A DNA stretch of 64,000 nucleotides from Symbiopectobacterium purcellii_A (GCF_052050035.1 NZ_CP189882.1:1860001-1924000); one strand, 5' to 3'; counted from the stretch's first letter, positions 33,273-42,057 are shown. The notes: a model not told the origin generated them from the letters alone. Made by a program: numbers and translations.

Positions 33273-33277
33273 ACGAC

Positions 33278-33960
33278 ATGAAATATACCCCTGTTGGCGT
33301 CGATATCGCAAAACATCTGATGCAGGTTCATTTCATTAATGAACATACCGGTGAAGTCATCGATAAACAGATAAAGCGCGACGCGCTGCTGGAATACTTC
33401 AGCAATCGTGAGCCTTGCCTGATTGGCATGGAAGCTTGCGGCGGTTCCCAGCACTGGGCGCGGGAGCTGGAAAAACTGGGGCATAAGGTCAGACTACTCC
33501 AGGGCAAATTCGTCAAGGCCTTCGTGATGGGCAATAAAAATGACGTGATGGATGCCCGTGCTATCTGGATGGCGGTCCAGCAGCCAGCTAAAGCCGTTGC
33601 CGTCAAAACTGAGGAACAGCAGGCAGTACTGTCGCTGCACAAAATGCGCCGCCAGTTAGTGAAGTTCCGCACCGCGCAAATCAACTCGCTACACGGATTG
33701 CTGTTGGAGTTCGGCGAAACTGTGCGTAAAGGCCGGGCGTCACTGGACAAGGCGATGCCAGAGGTGCTTGAGCGACTTAAGGAAAAGCTGCCACCGTTCC
33801 TGAACTACCAGTTTGAAGACCAGCATCGGCGCCTCAATGACCTGGATATGCAGATAGAGGGTATCGAAAAACAGCTTGCCACTTGGGCGAAACAGAATGA
33901 GGCCTGTCGGCGGATTATGGACATTCCAGGTGTTGGCCCACTGGTTGCCACCGCAGCAAT
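33278..33960 (+). pseudogene. IS110-family transposase, C-terminally truncated
   Basis: About 228 residues, MKYTPVGVDIAKHLMQVHFI to IMDIPGVGPLVATAA. The RuvC-like DEDD domain is visible (VGVDIAK, GMEACGGSQHW, KNDVMDARAIW). The C-terminal domain with the catalytic serine is missing from about the PGVGPL motif on. The frame runs into MITE copy F. Confidence 0.88.
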
Positions 33961-34056
33961 TATAGCCAACCGACTTAAAAATGATTACATCCTATGCCCT
34001 GATATGCGGCAAAGAAGCATAGCTGGCTGTTATCAAAATAATGTCGCTTGGCTATA
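33961..34056 (-). mobile_element. 96-bp MITE copy F joining IS110 and IS3 fragments
   Basis: A complete copy whose left flank is IS110-type and whose right flank is IS3-type. The two flanks cannot come from one insertion target, so this copy marks a recombination or deletion junction. Confidence 0.93.
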
Positions 34057-34404
34057 ACCTGCGAACTCCCCCGCCGGGCCTGGTGGTGCATACGGACAGG
34101 GGGGCGCAGTACACGGGACAACGCTTTCAGGCGCTGCTGAGCAGCTACAGGCTGAGGAGCAGTATGGGAGACGTGGGTGCCTGCTGGGATAATGCGGTGA
34201 TGGAGCGCTTCTGGGGCAGTCTGAAACATGAATGGTTGCTGCTGGTACCCCAGCCAACACGGGCTTACATGGAGCATGATGTGGCGACGTATATCCGCTA
34301 CTACAACCTAGACAGGCATCATGCCGCTAACGGTGATCTGTCTCCGGTGCGTTATGAACAAATGGCTGAGAAAAAAGTGTCCTGATTTACTTGACCAGTG
34401 CACT
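34057..34404 (+). mobile_element. IS3-type fragment, 3' end
   Basis: It carries the C-terminal half of an IS3-group transposase (34057-34385: HTDRGAQYTGQRFQALL, CWDNAVMERFWGSLKHEW, YYNLDRHHAANGDLSPV). It ends in a short non-coding terminus that abuts bfr coding sequence. The integrase-type residues D (HTDRG) and E (VMERFWG) are present, and the first catalytic aspartate is missing with the upstream half. Confidence 0.88.
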
Positions 34405-34648
34405 CAACATTGGCGAGGATGTCGAAGAGATACTGAGTTCTGACCTGAAGCTGGAGTTAGATGGCGCCAAGGATTTGCGCGAGGGGATCGCGTACACGGA
34501 TTCGGTGCGCGATTATGTCAGTCGCGACCTGCTGATTGAAATCCTGGCTGATGAAGAAGGGCACATCGACTGGATTGAGACAGAACTTGACCTGATAGCG
34601 CGCCTTGGGGTGCCTAATTATTTGCAAGCACAGCTAAAACAAGCGTGA
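34405..34648 (+). pseudogene. bfr: Bacterioferritin, C-terminal half
   Basis: 81 residues, LNIGEDVEEILSSDLKLELD to YLQAQLKQA, match the second half of Bfr, including the ferroxidase ligand motif ILADEEGHIDW. The first half (with the haem-binding methionine and the other diiron ligands) is replaced by the IS3 end. In Enterobacterales bfr lies just upstream of rpsJ, as here. Iron storage by Bfr should be lost unless another ferritin exists. Confidence 0.93.
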
Positions 34649-34663
34649 TTGTGTAAAACGCGG

Positions 34664-34691
34664 TTGCTTCCTGAACAGATTTACGTATAAT
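34664..34691 (+). promoter_or_regulatory. S10 operon promoter
   Basis: TTGCTT (34664-34669) and TATAAT (34686-34691) are separated by 16 bp. It sits about 210 bp before rpsJ, as in E. coli. Confidence 0.75.
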
Positions 34692-34903
34692 GCGCGGGCC
34701 CGTCTGAATTAAGTCGGGCCTGTTACGTTAAATGTGGTGCATGTATGTGCAGTACGTTTACGAGCAGAGACGCCATGCAATAGGCATGGGTCAACAATAC
34801 TCCCGATTTGGGAGTTATGGCCGAACGATTACACTCCCCCATCAATCGAAATGGGTGTGAGGAGTAATCATTTACGTTTATAAATAATTGGAGCTCTGGT
34901 CTC
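34692..34903 (+). ncRNA. S10 leader (L4-responsive attenuator)
   Basis: This transcribed leader holds several hairpins, including ACTCCCCC...GGGTGTGAGGAGT at about 34832-34865. That is the place where L4 controls transcription and translation of the S10 operon in E. coli. The identification is positional with partial sequence recall; L4 itself is encoded in the operon (rplD). Confidence 0.7.
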
Positions 34904-35215
34904 ATGCAGAACCAAAGAATCCGTATCCGCCTGAAAGCGTTTGATCATCGTCTGATCGATCAAGCAACCGCGGAAATCGTTGAGACGGCCAAGCGCACTG
35001 GTGCGCAAGTAAGTGGTCCGATCCCGCTGCCGACCCGCAAAGAGCGCTTTACCGTTCTGATCTCCCCGCACGTCAACAAAGACGCGCGCGATCAGTACGA
35101 AATTCGCACTCACAAGCGTCTGGTTGACATCGTTGAGCCAACCGAGAAAACCGTTGATGCTCTGATGCGTCTGGACCTGGCTGCCGGTGTAGATGTGCAG
35201 ATCAGCCTGGGTTAA
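34904..35215 (+). CDS. rpsJ: 30S ribosomal protein S10
   Basis: 103 residues, the normal length, MQNQRIRIRLKAFDHRLIDQ. Binds 16S rRNA in the small-subunit head; also the NusE transcription factor that works at boxA sites with NusB and phage N. First gene of the S10 operon; GGAGCTCTG precedes it. Confidence 0.98.
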   Translation: MQNQRIRIRLKAFDHRLIDQATAEIVETAKRTGAQVSGPIPLPTRKERFTVLISPHVNKDARDQYEIRTHKRLVDIVEPTEKTVDALMRLDLAAGVDVQISLG

Positions 35216-35247
35216 TCAGGTCATCAAGCGATTGAGAGGTTGATACA

Positions 35248-35877
35248 ATGATTGGTTTAGTCGGTAAAAAAGTGGGCATGACCCGCATCTTCACTGAAGA
35301 CGGCGTTTCTATCCCTGTAACCGTTATCGAAATTGAAGCAAACCGCGTTACTCAGGTTAAATACCTGGCTAATGACGGCTACCAGGCTGTACAGGTAACT
35401 ACCGGTGCTAAAAAAGCAAACCGTGTTACCAAGCCGGAAGCAGGTCATTTTGCTAAAGCGGGTGTTGAAGCTGGCCGCGTCCTGCGCGAATTCCGCCTGT
35501 CTGAAGGCGAAGAGTTCACCGTAGGCCAAAGCATCAGCGTTGAAATTTTCGCTGACGTGAAAAAAGTTGACGTTACTGGTACGTCCAAAGGTAAAGGTTT
35601 CGCGGGTACTGTTAAACGCTGGAACTTCCGTACTCAGGATGCTACTCACGGTAACTCCTTGTCTCACCGCGTTCCGGGTTCTATCGGTCAGAACCAGACT
35701 CCGGGCAAAGTGTTCAAAGGCAAGAAAATGGCTGGTCAGCTGGGCAACGAGCGTGTCACCGTTCAGAGTCTGGACGTAGTACGCGTTGACGCTGAGCGCA
35801 ACCTGCTGCTGGTGAAAGGTGCTGTCCCGGGTGCAACCGGTAGCGACCTGATCGTTAAACCGGCTGTGAAGGCGTAA
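35248..35877 (+). CDS. rplC: 50S ribosomal protein L3
   Basis: 209 residues, MIGLVGKKVGMTRIFTEDGV, normal length. Early assembly protein of the large subunit close to the peptidyl-transferase centre, with the GQNQTPGKVFKGKKM loop. 32 bp after rpsJ. Confidence 0.98.
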   Translation: MIGLVGKKVGMTRIFTEDGVSIPVTVIEIEANRVTQVKYLANDGYQAVQVTTGAKKANRVTKPEAGHFAKAGVEAGRVLREFRLSEGEEFTVGQSISVEIFADVKKVDVTGTSKGKGFAGTVKRWNFRTQDATHGNSLSHRVPGSIGQNQTPGKVFKGKKMAGQLGNERVTVQSLDVVRVDAERNLLLVKGAVPGATGSDLIVKPAVKA

Positions 35878-35887
35878 GGGGATAGCA

Positions 35888-36493
35888 ATGGAATTAGTAT
35901 TGAAAGACGCGCAAAGCGCGCTGACTGTTTCCGAAACTACCTTCGGTCGTGATTTCAACGAAGCGCTGGTACACCAGGTTGTTGTTGCTTATGCAGCTGG
36001 TGCACGTCAAGGGACTCGTGCTCAGAAGACCCGTGCTGAAGTAACTGGTTCCGGTAAAAAACCGTGGCGTCAGAAAGGTACTGGCCGTGCGCGTTCAGGT
36101 TCTATCAAGAGCCCGATCTGGCGTTCCGGTGGTGTGACCTTTGCTGCCAAGCCTCAGGACCACAGTCAAAAAGTAAACAAAAAGATGTACCGCGGCGCGC
36201 TGAAAAGCATTCTGTCCGAGCTGGTACGTCAGGATCGTTTGATCGTTGTCGAGCAGTTCTCTGTTGAAGCACCGAAAACCAAGCTGCTGGCACAGAAACT
36301 GAAAAACCTGGCGCTGGACGACGTGCTGATCATCACCGGTGAACTGGATGAGAATCTGTTCCTGGCTGCACGCAACCTGTACAAGGTTGACGTACGCGAT
36401 GTAGCAGGTATCGATCCGGTTAGCCTGATCGCCTTCGACAAAGTCGTAATGACGGCTGACGCTGTTAAGCAAGTTGAGGAGATGCTGGCATGA
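35888..36493 (+). CDS. rplD: 50S ribosomal protein L4
   Basis: 201 residues. Lines the peptide exit tunnel and represses its own operon through the S10 leader. The extended loop KKPWRQKGTGRARSGSIKSP is intact. The stop overlaps the rplW start by 4 bp (ATGA). Confidence 0.98.
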   Translation: MELVLKDAQSALTVSETTFGRDFNEALVHQVVVAYAAGARQGTRAQKTRAEVTGSGKKPWRQKGTGRARSGSIKSPIWRSGGVTFAAKPQDHSQKVNKKMYRGALKSILSELVRQDRLIVVEQFSVEAPKTKLLAQKLKNLALDDVLIITGELDENLFLAARNLYKVDVRDVAGIDPVSLIAFDKVVMTADAVKQVEEMLA

Positions 36494-36792
36494 TCCGTGA
36501 AGAACGTCTGCTTAAGGTGCTGACTGCACCTCACGTTTCTGAAAAAGCGTCTACTGCGATGGAAAAACACAACACCATCGTGCTCAAAGTTGCTAAAGAC
36601 GCGACCAAAGCAGAAATCAAAGCTGCTGTGCAGAAACTGTTTGAAGTCGAAGTCAATGAAGTTCGTACCCTGCTGGTTAAAGGGAAAACGAAGCGTCATG
36701 GACAGCGTATCGGTCGTCGTAGCGACTGGAAAAAAGCTTACGTCACCCTGAAAGAAGGCCAGAATCTGGACTTCATCGGCGGCGCAGAGTAA
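36490..36792 (+). CDS. rplW: 50S ribosomal protein L23
   Basis: 100 residues. Lies at the tunnel exit and docks trigger factor and SRP. Translationally coupled to rplD by a 4-bp overlap. The basic tip GKTKRHGQRIGRRSDWKKAY is normal. Confidence 0.98.
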   Translation: MIREERLLKVLTAPHVSEKASTAMEKHNTIVLKVAKDATKAEIKAAVQKLFEVEVNEVRTLLVKGKTKRHGQRIGRRSDWKKAYVTLKEGQNLDFIGGAE

Positions 36793-36811
36793 GTCGGAGG
36801 AGTAAAGAACA

Positions 36812-37633
36812 ATGGCAATTGTTAAATGTAAACCGACATCTCCGGGTCGTCGCCACGTTGTTAAAGTGGTTAACCCTGAGCTGCACAAGGGCAAACCTTA
36901 TGCCCCGTTGCTGGAAAAAAACAGCAAATCCGGTGGCCGTAACAACAATGGCCGCATCACTACCCGTCATATCGGTGGTGGCCACAAACAGCAATACCGT
37001 ATTGTTGACTTCAAACGCAACAAAGATGGTATCCCTGCTGTTGTAGAACGTTTGGAATATGATCCAAACCGTTCCGCCAACATCGCTCTGGTTCTGTACA
37101 AAGACGGTGAACGCCGTTATATCCTGGCGCCGAAAGGCCTGAAAGCCGGTGATCAGATCCAGTCTGGCGTTGATGCTGCTATCAAAGCTGGCAACACGTT
37201 GCCGATGCGCAATATTCCGGTTGGTTCCACCGTTCATAACGTGGAAATGAAACCGGGTAAAGGCGGTCAGTTGGCGCGTTCTGCTGGTACTTACGTGCAA
37301 ATCGTTGCACGTGACGGCGCGTATGTGACCCTGCGTCTGCGTTCTGGCGAAATGCGTAAAGTCGAATCTGACTGCCGCGCGACGCTGGGCGAAGTAGGTA
37401 ACTCGGAGCATATGCTGCGCGTTCTGGGTAAAGCTGGTGCTGCACGCTGGCGTGGTGTTCGTCCTACCGTTCGCGGTACGGCAATGAACCCAGTCGACCA
37501 CCCGCACGGTGGTGGTGAAGGTCGTAACTTTGGTAAGCACCCGGTTTCACCGTGGGGCATTCAGACCAAAGGTAAGAAGACTCGCAGCAACAAGCGTACT
37601 GATAAATTCATCGTACGTCGCCGTACTAAATAA
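36812..37633 (+). CDS. rplB: 50S ribosomal protein L2
   Basis: 273 residues, MAIVKCKPTSPGRRHVVKVV. Bridges the subunits and supports peptidyl transfer; the conserved NPVDHPHGGGEGRNFGKHPV segment is present. AGTCGGAGGAGT precedes the start. Confidence 0.98.
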   Translation: MAIVKCKPTSPGRRHVVKVVNPELHKGKPYAPLLEKNSKSGGRNNNGRITTRHIGGGHKQQYRIVDFKRNKDGIPAVVERLEYDPNRSANIALVLYKDGERRYILAPKGLKAGDQIQSGVDAAIKAGNTLPMRNIPVGSTVHNVEMKPGKGGQLARSAGTYVQIVARDGAYVTLRLRSGEMRKVESDCRATLGEVGNSEHMLRVLGKAGAARWRGVRPTVRGTAMNPVDHPHGGGEGRNFGKHPVSPWGIQTKGKKTRSNKRTDKFIVRRRTK

Positions 37634-37649
37634 TATTAGAGGATAAACC

Positions 37650-37928
37650 ATGCCACGTTCTCTCAAGAAAGGTCCTTTTATTCACCTGCACTTGCTGAAG
37701 AAGGTAGAGAAAGCGGTGGAAAGCGGTGACAAGAAGCCTCTGCGCACTTGGTCCCGTCGTTCAACGATCTTTCCAACTATGATCGGTTTGACCATCGCTG
37801 TCCATAATGGTCGTCAGCACGTTCCGGTGTTTGTTTCCGATGAAATGGTCGGTCACAAACTGGGTGAATTCGCGCTGACTCGTACTTATCGCGGCCACGC
37901 GGCTGATAAAAAAGCCAAGAAAAAATAA
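37650..37928 (+). CDS. rpsS: 30S ribosomal protein S19
   Basis: 92 residues, MPRSLKKGPFIHLHLLKKVE. Forms a complex with S13 in the small-subunit head. 16 bp after rplB, normal length and conserved GHKLGEFALTRTYRGHAADK. Confidence 0.98.
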   Translation: MPRSLKKGPFIHLHLLKKVEKAVESGDKKPLRTWSRRSTIFPTMIGLTIAVHNGRQHVPVFVSDEMVGHKLGEFALTRTYRGHAADKKAKKK

Positions 37929-37942
37929 GGTAGGAGGAAGAG

Positions 37943-38275
37943 ATGGAAACTATCGCTAAACATCTTCATGCTCGTTCTTCTGCTCAAAAGGTTCGCCTGG
38001 TGGCTGACCTGATTCGCGGTAAGAAAGTGTCGCAAGCTCTGGAAATTCTGACCTACACCAACAAGAAAGCTGCTGGTCTGGTTAAAAAAGTACTGAAGTC
38101 TGCCATTGCCAACGCAGAGCACAACGATGGCGCTGACATTGATGATCTGAAAGTTGCGAAAATCTTCGTAGACGAAGGCCCGAGCATGAAGCGCATTATG
38201 CCGCGTGCTAAAAGTCGTGCGGATCGCATCCTGAAGCGTACCAGCCACATTTCTGTGGTTGTGTCCGATCGCTGA
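37943..38275 (+). CDS. rplV: 50S ribosomal protein L22
   Basis: 110 residues, METIAKHLHARSSAQKVRLV. Its beta-hairpin (MKRIMPRAKSRADRILKRTS) reaches into the exit tunnel and is a macrolide-resistance hotspot; no deletion is visible here. AGGAGGAAGAG precedes the start. Confidence 0.98.
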   Translation: METIAKHLHARSSAQKVRLVADLIRGKKVSQALEILTYTNKKAAGLVKKVLKSAIANAEHNDGADIDDLKVAKIFVDEGPSMKRIMPRAKSRADRILKRTSHISVVVSDR

Positions 38276-38292
38276 GACTCTGGAGACTAGCA

Positions 38293-38994
38293 ATGGGTCA
38301 GAAAGTACATCCTAATGGTATTCGCCTGGGTATTGTCAAACCTTGGAACTCTACCTGGTATGCGAATACCAAAGAATTCGCTGACAACCTGGACAGCGAT
38401 TTTAAAGTTCGTAAATACCTGACGAAAGAACTGGAGAAAGCCTCCGTCTCTCGTATCGTTATCGAACGTCCGGCCAAGAGCATCCGTGTGACCATTCACA
38501 CCGCTCGTCCGGGCATCGTTATCGGTAAAAAAGGTGAAGATGTTGAAAAACTGCGCAAAGTCGTAGCGGATATCGCTGGCGTGCCTACACAGATAAACAT
38601 CGCAGAAGTTCGCAAACCGGAACTGGACGCGAAACTGGTTGCTGACAGCATCACTTCTCAGCTGGAACGTCGTGTGATGTTCCGTCGTGCGATGAAGCGT
38701 GCCGTTCAGAACGCCATGCGTCTGGGTGCCAAGGGCATTAAAGTTGAAGTCAGTGGCCGCCTGGGCGGTGCTGAAATCGCACGTACCGAATGGTACCGCG
38801 AAGGTCGCGTTCCGTTGCACACGCTGCGTGCGGATATCGACTACAACACGTCCGAAGCACACACCACTTACGGTGTGATCGGTGTGAAAGTGTGGATCTT
38901 CAAAGGTGAGATCCTGGGTGGTATGGCTGCCGTTGAACAACCGGAAAAACCGGCTGCTCAACCTAAAAAGCAGCAGCGTAAAGGCCGCAAGTAA
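38293..38994 (+). CDS. rpsC: 30S ribosomal protein S3
   Basis: 233 residues. Part of the mRNA entry tunnel; KH domain with PGIVIGKKGEDVEKLRK. The C-terminal lysine-rich tail (PKKQQRKGRK) is the usual variable part. 17 bp after rplV. Confidence 0.98.
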   Translation: MGQKVHPNGIRLGIVKPWNSTWYANTKEFADNLDSDFKVRKYLTKELEKASVSRIVIERPAKSIRVTIHTARPGIVIGKKGEDVEKLRKVVADIAGVPTQINIAEVRKPELDAKLVADSITSQLERRVMFRRAMKRAVQNAMRLGAKGIKVEVSGRLGGAEIARTEWYREGRVPLHTLRADIDYNTSEAHTTYGVIGVKVWIFKGEILGGMAAVEQPEKPAAQPKKQQRKGRK

Positions 38995-39006
38995 GGAGAG
39001 TCGCTG

Positions 39007-39417
39007 ATGTTACAACCAAAGCGTACAAAATTCCGTAAGATGCACAAAGGCCGTAACCGCGGTCTGGCTGCCGGTACGGATGTCAGCTTCGGTACTTTCG
39101 GTCTGAAAGCTGTTGGTCGTGGTCGCCTGACCGCTCGCCAAATCGAAGCTGCACGTCGTGCCATGACCCGTGCTGTTAAGCGTCAAGGTAAAATTTGGAT
39201 CCGAGTATTCCCGGACAAACCAATTACCGAGAAACCGCTTGAAGTACGTATGGGTAAAGGTAAAGGTAACGTGGAATATTGGGTTGCCTTGATTCAGCCA
39301 GGTAAAGTCCTGTACGAAATGGACGGTGTGCCGGAAGAATTAGCCCGTGAGGCATTCCAACTGGCAGCAGCGAAACTGCCGATCAAAACCACCTTTGTAA
39401 CTAAGACGGTGATGTAA
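39007..39417 (+). CDS. rplP: 50S ribosomal protein L16
   Basis: 136 residues, MLQPKRTKFRKMHKGRNRGL. Positions the A-site tRNA acceptor. The stop shares one base with the rpmC start (TAATG). Confidence 0.98.
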   Translation: MLQPKRTKFRKMHKGRNRGLAAGTDVSFGTFGLKAVGRGRLTARQIEAARRAMTRAVKRQGKIWIRVFPDKPITEKPLEVRMGKGKGNVEYWVALIQPGKVLYEMDGVPEELAREAFQLAAAKLPIKTTFVTKTVM

Positions 39418-39608
39418 TGAAAGCAAATGAGCTGCGTGAAAAGAGCGTTGAAGAGCTGAACACCGAGCTGCTCGAACTGCTGCGCGAGCAATTTAACTTG
39501 CGTATGCAAGCGGCCAGTGGTCAGTTGCAACAGACTCACCTGGTAAAACAAGTGCGTCGCAATATTGCACGTGTTAAGACTTTACTGACTCAGAAGGCGG
39601 GTGCGTAA
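39417..39608 (+). CDS. rpmC: 50S ribosomal protein L29
   Basis: 63 residues, MKANELREKSVEELNTELLE. Helical protein near the tunnel exit with L23. Overlaps both neighbours by one base, indicating coupled translation. Confidence 0.98.
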   Translation: MKANELREKSVEELNTELLELLREQFNLRMQAASGQLQQTHLVKQVRRNIARVKTLLTQKAGA

Positions 39609-39862
39609 TGAGCGATAATATCCGTACTCTGCAAGGTCGTGTTGTGAGCGACAAAATGGAGAAATCCATGGTTGTTGCAATCGAACGTTTTGTGAAACAC
39701 CCTCTGTATAGGAAATTCATCAAACGTACGACCAAACTGCACGTACATGATGAGAACAACGAATGCGGTATCGGTGACGTGGTTGAAATCCGCGAATGCC
39801 GTCCGCTGTCCAAAACTAAGTCTTGGACGTTGGTTCGCGTTGTAGAGAAAGCGATTCTGTAA
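39608..39862 (+). CDS. rpsQ: 30S ribosomal protein S17
   Basis: 84 residues, MSDNIRTLQGRVVSDKMEKS. Primary 16S rRNA-binding protein; KTKSWTLVRVVEKAIL end is normal. Last gene of the S10 operon. Confidence 0.98.
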   Translation: MSDNIRTLQGRVVSDKMEKSMVVAIERFVKHPLYRKFIKRTTKLHVHDENNECGIGDVVEIRECRPLSKTKSWTLVRVVEKAIL

Positions 39863-39889
39863 TACAGTATTGCTCTTCTTGAAAACGAT

Positions 39890-39920
39890 AAACGGCTCTG
39901 CAAAGGGCCGTTTATTTTTT
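39890..39920 (+). terminator. Terminator of the S10 operon
   Basis: Stem AAACGGC with GCCGTTT (39890-39896 and 39907-39913) followed by ATTTTTT. It separates the S10 and spc operons. Confidence 0.85.
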
Positions 39921-40049
39921 CTACCCTTGGTCGAAGAGCGGTGTTATAATACTGCGCCCTCGATTCTGGGCTATTAATGACCCGTAAGGGTTCGAAAAAC
40001 GACCCGTAAGGGTTTGAAAAGTAGTAGTTGACATTAGCGGAGCACTAAA
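39921..40049 (+). promoter_or_regulatory. spc operon promoter and leader with a tandem repeat
   Basis: GTGTTATAATACTGCGCCCT (39941-39960) carries the -10 box TATAAT of the spc promoter as in E. coli; the -35 region is weak. A 20-bp unit GACCCGTAAGGGTTCGAAAA (39979-39998) is repeated with one change at 40001-40020. Each unit holds the small palindrome CCCGTAAGGG. Confidence 0.65.
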
Positions 40050-40421
40050 ATGATCCAAGAACAGACTATGCTGAACGTGGCCGATAACTCCGGTGCACGT
40101 CGCGTAATGTGTATCAAGGTTCTAGGTGGCTCGCACCGTCGCTACGCAGGCGTCGGCGATATCATCAAAATTACCATCAAGGAAGCAATTCCTCGCGGTA
40201 AGGTGAAAAAAGGCGATGTTCTGAAGGCGGTAGTGGTGCGCACCAAGAAGGGTGTTCGTCGCCCGGACGGTTCTGTCATTCGCTTCGATGGCAATGCATG
40301 CGTTATTCTGAACAATAACAGTGAGCAGCCTATCGGTACGCGTATTTTTGGGCCGGTAACTCGTGAACTTCGTTCTGAAAAGTTCATGAAAATTATTTCT
40401 CTGGCACCAGAAGTACTCTAA
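40050..40421 (+). CDS. rplN: 50S ribosomal protein L14
   Basis: 123 residues, MIQEQTMLNVADNSGARRVM. Sits at the subunit interface (bridge B8). First gene of the spc operon. Confidence 0.98.
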   Translation: MIQEQTMLNVADNSGARRVMCIKVLGGSHRRYAGVGDIIKITIKEAIPRGKVKKGDVLKAVVVRTKKGVRRPDGSVIRFDGNACVILNNNSEQPIGTRIFGPVTRELRSEKFMKIISLAPEVL

Positions 40422-40431
40422 GGAGCGAACC

Positions 40432-40746
40432 ATGGCAGCGAAAATCCGTCGTGATGACGAAGTTATCGTGCTGACCGGAAAAGATAAAGGTAAGCGCGGT
40501 AAAGTTAAAAATGTTCTGTCTTCCAGCAAGATCGTTGTTGAAGGTATCAACCTGGTTAAGAAACATCAGAAACCGGTTCCGGCCCTGAACCAACCGGGTG
40601 GCATCGTTGAAAAAGAAGCTGCAATCCAGCTTTCCAACGTTGCACTGTTCAATGCGGCAACTGGCAAGGCTGACCGTGTAGGCTTTAGATTCGAAGACGG
40701 CAAAAAAGTCCGTTTCTTTAAATCTACTAGCGAAACTATCAAGTAA
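40432..40746 (+). CDS. rplX: 50S ribosomal protein L24
   Basis: 104 residues with KOW motif (VIVLTGKDKGKRGKVKNVLS). Starts large-subunit assembly. AAGGAGCGAACC precedes the start. Confidence 0.98.
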   Translation: MAAKIRRDDEVIVLTGKDKGKRGKVKNVLSSSKIVVEGINLVKKHQKPVPALNQPGGIVEKEAAIQLSNVALFNAATGKADRVGFRFEDGKKVRFFKSTSETIK

Positions 40747-40760
40747 TTTGGAGTAGTACG

Positions 40761-41300
40761 ATGGCGAAACTGCATGATTACTACAAAGACGAAGTGGTTA
40801 GCAAACTGATGACTCAGTTTAGCTACAATTCTGTCATGCAAGTCCCTCGGGTCGAGAAGATCACCCTGAATATGGGTGTTGGTGAAGCGATTGCTGACAA
40901 GAAGCTGCTGGATAACGCCGCAGCAGATCTGGCAGCTATCTCCGGTCAAAAGCCGTTGATTACCAAAGCACGCAAATCTGTTGCAGGCTTCAAAATCCGC
41001 CAGGGCTATCCGATCGGCTGTAAAGTAACTCTGCGTGGCGAACGCATGTGGGAGTTCCTTGAGCGCCTGATTTCCATTGCTGTACCGCGTATTCGTGACT
41101 TCCGCGGTCTGTCTGCCAAGTCCTTCGATGGCCGTGGCAACTACAGCATGGGCGTGCGTGAGCAGATCATCTTCCCGGAAATCGACTATGACAAAGTCGA
41201 TCGCGTTCGTGGTTTGGACATTACCATTACCACCACTGCGAAATCCGATGATGAAGGCCGCGCGCTTCTGGCCGCCTTTAACTTCCCGTTCCGCAAGTAA
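40761..41300 (+). CDS. rplE: 50S ribosomal protein L5
   Basis: 179 residues, MAKLHDYYKDEVVSKLMTQF. Binds 5S rRNA and contacts P-site tRNA and S13. 14 bp after rplX. Confidence 0.98.
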   Translation: MAKLHDYYKDEVVSKLMTQFSYNSVMQVPRVEKITLNMGVGEAIADKKLLDNAAADLAAISGQKPLITKARKSVAGFKIRQGYPIGCKVTLRGERMWEFLERLISIAVPRIRDFRGLSAKSFDGRGNYSMGVREQIIFPEIDYDKVDRVRGLDITITTTAKSDDEGRALLAAFNFPFRK

Positions 41301-41313
41301 GGTAGGGTTACTA

Positions 41314-41619
41314 ATGGCTAAGCAATCCATGAAAGCACGCGAAGTCAAACGCGTGAAATTGGCTAACAAATTCTTTGCTAAACGCATTGAATTAAAAGCT
41401 ATCATCTCCAATGTTAACTCATCCGACGAAGATCGTTGGGATGCTGTTCTCAAGCTGCAGACTCTGCCGCGTGATTCCAGCCCGTCCCGTCAGCGTAACC
41501 GCTGCCGCCAGACAGGTCGTCCGCACGCTTTCCTGCGGAAGTTCGGGTTGAGCCGTATCAAGGTCCGTGAAGCCGCCATGCGCGGTGAAATTCCGGGTCT
41601 GAAAAAGGCTAGCTGGTAA
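41314..41619 (+). CDS. rpsN: 30S ribosomal protein S14
   Basis: 101 residues from ATG at 41314 (MAKQSMKAREVKRVKLANKF), the zinc-free long form typical of enterobacteria. Longer in-frame starts (for example 41077) lie inside rplE and are not used. Confidence 0.97.
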   Translation: MAKQSMKAREVKRVKLANKFFAKRIELKAIISNVNSSDEDRWDAVLKLQTLPRDSSPSRQRNRCRQTGRPHAFLRKFGLSRIKVREAAMRGEIPGLKKASW

Positions 41620-41652
41620 TTGTCACCAATTGAATCACGGGAGTAAAGACAG

Positions 41653-42045
41653 ATGAGCATGCAAGATCCGATCGCGGACATGCTGACCCGTATACGCAAC
41701 GGTCAGGCCGCGAACAAAGTTGCGATCACCATGCCTTCCTCCAAGCTGAAAGTGGCAATTGCCAAAGTGCTTAAGGAAGAAGGTTATATTCAAGATTACA
41801 AAATCGAAGGCGATACCAAGCCTGAACTGGAAATTTCTCTGAAATACTTCCAGGGCAAGGCAGTGGTAGAAAGCATTCAGCGTATCAGCCGCCCAAGTCT
41901 GCGCATCTATAAGAAAAAAGATGAGCTGCCTAAAGTTATGGCTGGTTTAGGAATCGCGGTTGTTTCTACCTCTAAAGGTGTTATGACCGATCGTGCAGCG
42001 CGCCAAGCTGGTCTTGGTGGCGAGATTATCTGCTACGTAGCTTAA
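41653..42045 (+). CDS. rpsH: 30S ribosomal protein S8
   Basis: 130 residues, MSMQDPIADMLTRIRNGQAA. Binds 16S helix 21 and represses the spc operon by binding near the rplE start in E. coli. Preceded by CGGGAGTAAAG. Confidence 0.98.
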   Translation: MSMQDPIADMLTRIRNGQAANKVAITMPSSKLKVAIAKVLKEEGYIQDYKIEGDTKPELEISLKYFQGKAVVESIQRISRPSLRIYKKKDELPKVMAGLGIAVVSTSKGVMTDRAARQAGLGGEIICYVA

Positions 42046-42057
42046 TCGGAGGAAAGA

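Noticed and set aside
33227..34057. 276-residue IS110 transposase as complete
   Set aside because: The last 30 residues come from a MITE and the catalytic C-terminal domain is absent.
35257..35958. Long antisense frames through ribosomal genes (also 36773-37540, 38287-38961, 40566-41453, 42951-43763, 46074-46871)
   Set aside because: Shadows caused by biased codon use in highly expressed genes on the other strand.
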